Source of the DNA: Gossypium raimondii
Lineage: Eukaryota; Streptophyta; Magnoliopsida; Malvales; Malvaceae
Length of the DNA: 64,000 nt
Direction: 5' to 3'
Assembly (NCBI RefSeq): GCF_025698545.1
Contig: NC_068575.1
Location: 61,761,980 to 61,825,979, forward strand
In this document: one piece after another, positions 59,209 to 64,000 of the stretch
How positions within the stretch are numbered: the stretch's first letter is position 1
Layout of the letters: each line of letters opens with the position of its first letter
Position numbers and translations under genes: made by a program
The notes under the pieces: generated by a model
What the model was told of the DNA's origin: nothing
Seen by the model: only the letters and a program-made list of their open reading frames with translations
Database searches by the model: none

Positions 59209-61200
59209 ATGGCATCTTCTTTATCCACTTTCCATCACCTCAGCTCTTCATTTTCACCCCGAACTATCGACAATGCCAAACTTTCATCTTCTTTTTGTCC
59301 TTCACCCACCACCTTATCTTCAAACCCCAACATTTCTATCCAATTCCTCAACAGAAAACAACCCCCATTCGTCTCTTCAACTCCAAGGTTCTTAACTGTT
59401 ATCGCCATGGCTCCTCCTAAACCGGGTGGCAAAGCCAAGAAAGGTTTTTAGATTTGTTCGTGTCTTTCCTTATTATTCGATACCCAATTTTGAATTTCCT
59501 TAAATTTATTGTAATTTTGTGTGTTTTTGCAGTGGTTGGGCTGATAAAATTAGCTCTGGAGGCAGGCAAGGCGACACCGGCGCCGCCTGTCGGACCGGCG
59601 CTTGGGGCAAAGGGTGTAAACATAATGGCCTTTTGTAAGGATTACAATGCTAGAACTGCTGATAAAGCTGGTTATGTTATCCCTGTCGAAATTACTGTCT
59701 ACGATGTGGGTTTTCTTTATTTATTTATAATCATTTCTTCAGTTTTTGAACCTTTTTTTTGCTAAAATCAATAATGGTGATGATTTCCTTTTGTTTAATT
59801 ACTTTCCAGGACCGAAGCTTTACTTTCATTTTGAAGACACCCCCTGCTTCTGTTTTGTTACTGAAGGCAGCAGGTATATTTCTTTGTTATGTCACTCATC
59901 AATGAACATTCAAAGTTGTTAGCATCTTTCTTTAAACATGGTGCGATTTTATGTTTGGTGTAAGGGATAATTCAGTGTTTTCTTCCATATGTTACTGCTT
60001 GTATTTATGTTTGTTGAGGGGAGGTCGCTCTCTGGGCCGGTCTTGGACCCTCAACGGAGGAATTGTTTCTGAGGTGTCTATACTTGGTATTAGCCCCAGG
60101 TTTTGTCTCCCTACTCCGAGGAGAGCCCACTGGGGTTCATGGAATTGCGCCTAGTCCACCAAGGAAATGTTTAGCATTTGGTCTTGGTGGGGTTCGCTTG
60201 GGCTCTCCCCGGAGTAGGGAGACAAAATCCGGGGCTAAAACTGAGCATAGACAACTCGGAAGTAATATCTCCGTTGAGGGTCCGAGACCGGACCATAGAG
60301 CGACCTCCCCTCAACAATGTTCTTGTTCAAGGTAAACAAAAATGGCTTCTATGTTTATGACATGCAATTGAAATCTCTAGCTTCAGACAAAATGGTTTCT
60401 TTTAAGTACCTGTGTTGGATACTTATGTTCGATATATTGGGACATGAGTAGGGAGATATGCTCCCTCCAAGGACTCTCGAAACACATGAAGAAACTTAGA
60501 GAAAATTGAACTTACCTACCTATGTTAGGCATATACCTGTATACAACATTCCCACTTGAGTCCGAGTAAGATGGTTGTTTATGTGAAGCTAGATTTATTT
60601 GCATGTTGGTATAAAGATTTTCACAGTGTGATTGATGCTTCGATATCACCAATCTTTTCTCTTTACGTAAACCTTGTTCCCTTTGTCATTGTATATGGAT
60701 TAACCAATGTCGGTCTAATGGATACATCTTCTACGGGCCATTAATTAATGACGAATTTACTAGTTATTAGTCATACGAACATGGTAGGTTGTGGTTGATC
60801 TTCTTAGGCATGCAGCATTTGATCAAGATGATTGAAAGTTTTAACCATCTTGTCCCGGAATAGTCACCGTAGTAGCAGATTCCTTGCATGAGTAACTTGC
60901 GCATAAGAGAACAATTTTTGGCTATCATTTCTTACTTTCTTCGAATTATAATGCAAATTGGTTATTATTACATTTTATGATGTTTTAGGAGTGGAGAAAG
61001 GTGCCAAGGACCCGAAACAAGAGAAAGTGGGGAAGATCACGATCGATCAATTACGTGCAATTGCTACTGAAAAGCTACCTGATCTGAATTGTACAACCAT
61101 TGAATCGGCTATGAGAATTATAGCCGGGACAGCTGCTAATATGGGAATTGACATCGATCCACCGGTTCTCGAACCGAAAAAGAAAGAATTGGTTCTGTAG
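59209..61200 (+). CDS. RPL11: Chloroplast 50S ribosomal protein L11 (nuclear-encoded, 4 exons)
   Basis: Exons 59209-59443, 59533-59705, 59810-59873 and 60989-61200 join in frame to 227 residues. The N-terminal 70 or so residues are rich in Ser/Thr and poor in acids, and end near [15 protein letters not shown]: a chloroplast transit peptide. The mature part is bacterial-type L11: [40 protein letters not shown] (the N-terminal proline-rich domain that contacts release factors and thiopeptides in bacteria), [19 protein letters not shown], and a C-terminal rRNA-binding domain ([30 protein letters not shown]). It is part of the GTPase-associated stalk base of the plastid ribosome. The third intron (1.1 kb) contains a 305-bp hairpin element. 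Confidence 0.95.
60012..60316. mobile_element. Foldback MITE (long inverted repeat) in intron 3 of the L11 gene
   Basis: Two arms of about 117 bp (TGTTGAGGGGAGGTCGCTCT at the left; its inverse AGAGCGACCTCCCCTCAACA at the right), about 85-90% matched by eye, flank a 70-bp centre that is itself partly inverted (CCACCAAGG/CTTGGTGG). ATGTT at 60007-60011 and 60317-60321 may be the target duplication. The GC content is far above the surrounding intron. Superfamily unassigned. Confidence 0.8.
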
Positions 61201-62460
61201 TTGCTTACTTTTTGTCATTTGTATCAATATTTGCTAGTACTATGTTTGCCCCATATTGCCATTTTACAATATAAGTGTAAGTTCATTAGAAAATCCTCTA
61301 GATTTTGATACATGTTTGTATTGTATTTTAATTATTTTTTCGTATAGTCTCTTGATCGATTACTATGCTTTGTCGGTAAATCTCTTCTCTTTCTTCGAGC
61401 TCGATGTTGCAGACGAGTGAGTTAGGATTCCATCTAGAGGTTTGGTTTGAAACTGTTTGATGTTCTAAGCTTAGCCATTGCCGGCCGTCGTCAATGGGTT
61501 AATTGTATCCTTATTTTAACTTGATCTTGAACCTAAAAATGTTTTAATTTTAATTAGGCATTAAAGTACCTTTATTATATCAACTAAGTTCATTTTGAAT
61601 TGCTCGGATATTAGATAAGGAATTTGTGTGTACAAATCATAGAGCAACATTGGTGTTTATAATTTGATTCGTGTAAATTTAAACATGCTCCATGTTTAAT
61701 TGCAGTGTATTTGAGGTTTTAACATGCTCCACAATTTTCAAATTTGAATCAAATTGGTTGGTGGATTGAGAATCAGTTGGTTTGAAATAAGGGTTTAGTG
61801 GTTGGATTGGTCGAACTAGTTGAATCAGTTTTCTCTATTTTTAATAATTTATTTCTTGAGGTTCTCTCTTGTTTTCTTCTCTTAGGAGTATCATTTTCGT
61901 ATTTATAAGGCACAGTTCCTCAATGTCACGTATAATGGGACCGTGAGGTGCCATGCGCAAGACACGTTCACCCCATCAGGCTGGATACGTACCTTGAAAC
62001 GTGTCTTCTCCCACGAGGAGGTGAGATGACACCTCACATGGTGTTAGTCACAGTCGGTTTGTGACCTTGTGAGATGGTGAGGCGAGGTGATCATCTGTGA
62101 GGTGGCGAGATGGTGGTGGAGAAATGATCGTTTGCGAGGGCTTTCATTTTCATGTGATCAGGTTGAATTTCGGGTTTTTAAAATGTTCAATAACATTATT
62201 CAATCAAATTGGAAAATTTTGTTGCTTCGAAATCGATTGTGTGACTAGTTTGATCACCGTTTTAGCTTTGAAAACTTTGTAATTTTCATTATCTAATTGA
62301 TTTGACCAGTGATGTAAGATTATTTATAGATCAAATTATTTATAAATCGATAAAATTGAAAATCAAATTATTTATAAATTATAATTATTTATAAATTTAT
62401 TTAATCGAATCTCAATTTAACAAATTTATTTTTAGACATAGTAACAGCCAAGTAAATATT
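61201..62460. other. L11 3' flank and spacer
   Basis: The L11 3' UTR probably runs to about 61330. The GC-richer patch at 61915-62130 (repeated GAGGTG/GAGATG words) looks like old repeat sequence. No gene seen. Confidence 0.45.
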
Positions 62461-62499
62461 ACGACCCAACAAAGCCGAAAAACGCTACGCTACGAAATG

Positions 62500-63121
62500 A
62501 AAAACTATCCATCCGGACTTAAAAACAACGCTACGTGAATCACCCGACGCTACGAACCCCCTCCCCTTCGTCGCTCTATTCGGGGTTCTTCTTCTCTCTC
62601 TTTCTCTCGCCCCACCCTTTCTATTCTGGGGCTCTTTATCTCTCCGACACAATAATCTTCTAATCTCCCCCGATTTAGATCGATCCCAATATAGCCCTTC
62701 CCTTCCTTTCTCTGCAAAACCTATTTTTCCTTCTTTCACCTTTTTCTCTCCCACTCCCCACTGTTTCACTGCTCATTCCCACGCGCTACCTATCACATTC
62801 CCCCCCCCCCCCCCTTTTTTTTATTAATCATACGCACATAATAGGTCTCGCAATTGCAAAGTACATTCTATAGCTAAGCCTTTTTCGTTGAAGCATTGAA
62901 CACATTGGTATATTCTTCTCTCTCTAATGCTTCGATGGATCCGAAGTTTGGTTTCATTGCTTAATGTTTTACTGCGTTTGGATTTATTTTTATCGCAATG
63001 TTGATTCAAATTTCGCATGGAGTTTATTGATTTATTACTTATTATATAGTTTTTTCGTGTTTGTTTGATTTTGATGTGATCAAGGACGAGCTATGAAGTG
63101 AAGAGCTATATATAAACGAAG
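62500..63121 (+). promoter_or_regulatory. Promoter/5' UTR region of the NUP98-like gene
   Basis: A strongly CT-rich stretch (62575-62770), a run of 15 C at 62800-62814 and a following T run lie upstream of the start codon. Such CT-rich tracts are common in plant 5' leaders. A 5' UTR intron cannot be excluded. Confidence 0.45.
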
Positions 63122-63968
63122 ATGTTTGGTTCAACTAGCCGTAAGTGTTTATTGTAGTTTTATTTATTAAATCCGGTAGAAAATGTACTGGAGATCTTAT
63201 TTTGATTTGATTCGTTGAGCTGATTTTTTCGATGGATGTATGATTTAGCTTCTGTTCTTTATTAAAACTTGGAGCTTGTGGCTAGTTAGTAATTTTGGAA
63301 TTCCGAGTCTAGGATTCTTTGTTGCATTTTGCTTGCGGTGATATCCATAGATTATTGTTACCTTTTGCTTTTACGTGTTTACCAGTATCTTGCGGGTTAA
63401 CTATTGAGTAGGGTGTTTAGCTTCTTGATCTGTTGTTAGTCATAATATTTTAATGATTAGTCGAATCATTGTGCTTGTTATTTGCCAACTATTTGTGCTT
63501 TGTTTGTGATATTTATGCTTGTAATTTTCCGTTTGTGTTTAAATTTTGTTGTTATCTTTTATCTATATGTTACATGTTATCCTTTTTGAGAATGAATTTG
63601 TTTTTACTTGTGAACTTTCTGTTTTTGGGAAATTAATTAATTGTTAGAAACATATTAAACAGCTTTTGGGCAATCATCAAGTAGCCCATTTGCTTCCCAA
63701 TCTGTTTTTGGCCAGACCAACAATGCAAATAGCAATCCATTTGCTCCAAAACCTTCCTTTGGTAGCATTACCCCTTTTGGATCACAAACAGGTGGTTCAA
63801 TATTTGGGGGTACTTCTACTGGAGTGTTTGGCTCCGCCCAATCTTCTTCTCCCTTTTCCTCAACAACTGCCTTTGGTGCTTCATCATCTCCAGCTTTTGG
63901 AAGTTCCATGCCTGCTTTTGGATCTTCTTCTACTCCTGCATTTGGCAGTTCAGCATCATCTTTTGGTG
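63122..63968 (+). CDS. NUP98A: NUP98-type FG nucleoporin, 5' end (continues past the window)
   Basis: Exon 1 (63122-63140) encodes MFGSTS and splits a Pro codon. Exon 2 (63663-63968) continues [20 protein letters not shown] and is a run of FG, GSxFG and PFG repeats in a Ser/Thr/Asn/Gln-rich context, ending ...SSASSFG at a GTAAGT donor. This is the N-terminal FG domain of plant NUP98 (Arabidopsis NUP98A/NUP98B), which lines the nuclear pore channel and binds transport receptors. A tiny first exon with MFGS is typical. The GLEBS and autoproteolytic C-terminal domains would lie beyond the right edge, and the A/B assignment cannot be made from this part. The window ends in intron 2. Confidence 0.85.
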
Positions 63969-64000
63969 GTAAGTGTTTCTGTATTTTTCTTTTCTTTTCT

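Noticed and set aside
59951-60360. Overlapping open frames in the L11 intron
   Set aside because: They arise from the GC-rich hairpin element, and the L11 exons on both sides splice cleanly around it.
1-64000. CRISPR arrays, tRNA/rRNA genes, prokaryotic-type defence or operon systems
   Set aside because: None seen on either strand by eye; the content is plant nuclear. A tRNAscan/Rfam run would settle small RNA genes.

Overview
The window is plant nuclear DNA: AT-rich spacers, short introns with GT..AG borders, chloroplast and nucleoporin genes with introns, and dense MITE and solo-LTR debris. Gene content and the repeat families suggest a dicot, probably Malvaceae and most likely cotton (Gossypium). 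That placement is inferred from memory of such sequences, not from a search.

The left half (about 2.2-31.3 kb) is a cluster of gene duplications. Three complete, intact CID genes lie on the minus strand at 2476-5305, 21446-24287 and 28056-30971. Each encodes a 336-residue PAM2 plus two-RRM protein expected to bind poly(A)-binding protein. Between the first two lies a plus-strand array of single-exon seven-transmembrane CAND6/7-type genes (6949-8253, 11176-12498, 15834-17144), with a fourth, internally deleted copy at about 9228-9545. A minus-strand IQD calmodulin-binding gene (18192-19802) is followed by CID copy 2. An IQD-CID block was then duplicated in tandem. The junction is readable near 24570: it fuses the CID 5' flank to the second IQD intron, so the second IQD copy (25636-26231) has no last exon and is a pseudogene.

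The right half holds ordinary single genes: a GPI-type GH17 beta-1,3-glucanase (minus, 35806-37563), a START-domain membrane protein (minus, 43969-45867), plastid ribosomal protein L11 (plus, 59209-61200) and the 5' end of a NUP98-type FG nucleoporin (plus, from 63122 off the right edge). Their spacers hold solo LTRs of related families. One, with a perfect 5-bp target duplication, splits a relic LINE ORF1. Another lies inside a long-TIR DNA element. Several Mutator-like MITEs are present, and a 305-bp hairpin sits inside the L11 intron.

No operon-like functional system, CRISPR array, tRNA or rRNA gene was seen. The notable content is the duplication history, readable at base level from shared insertions, breakpoints and decaying copies.
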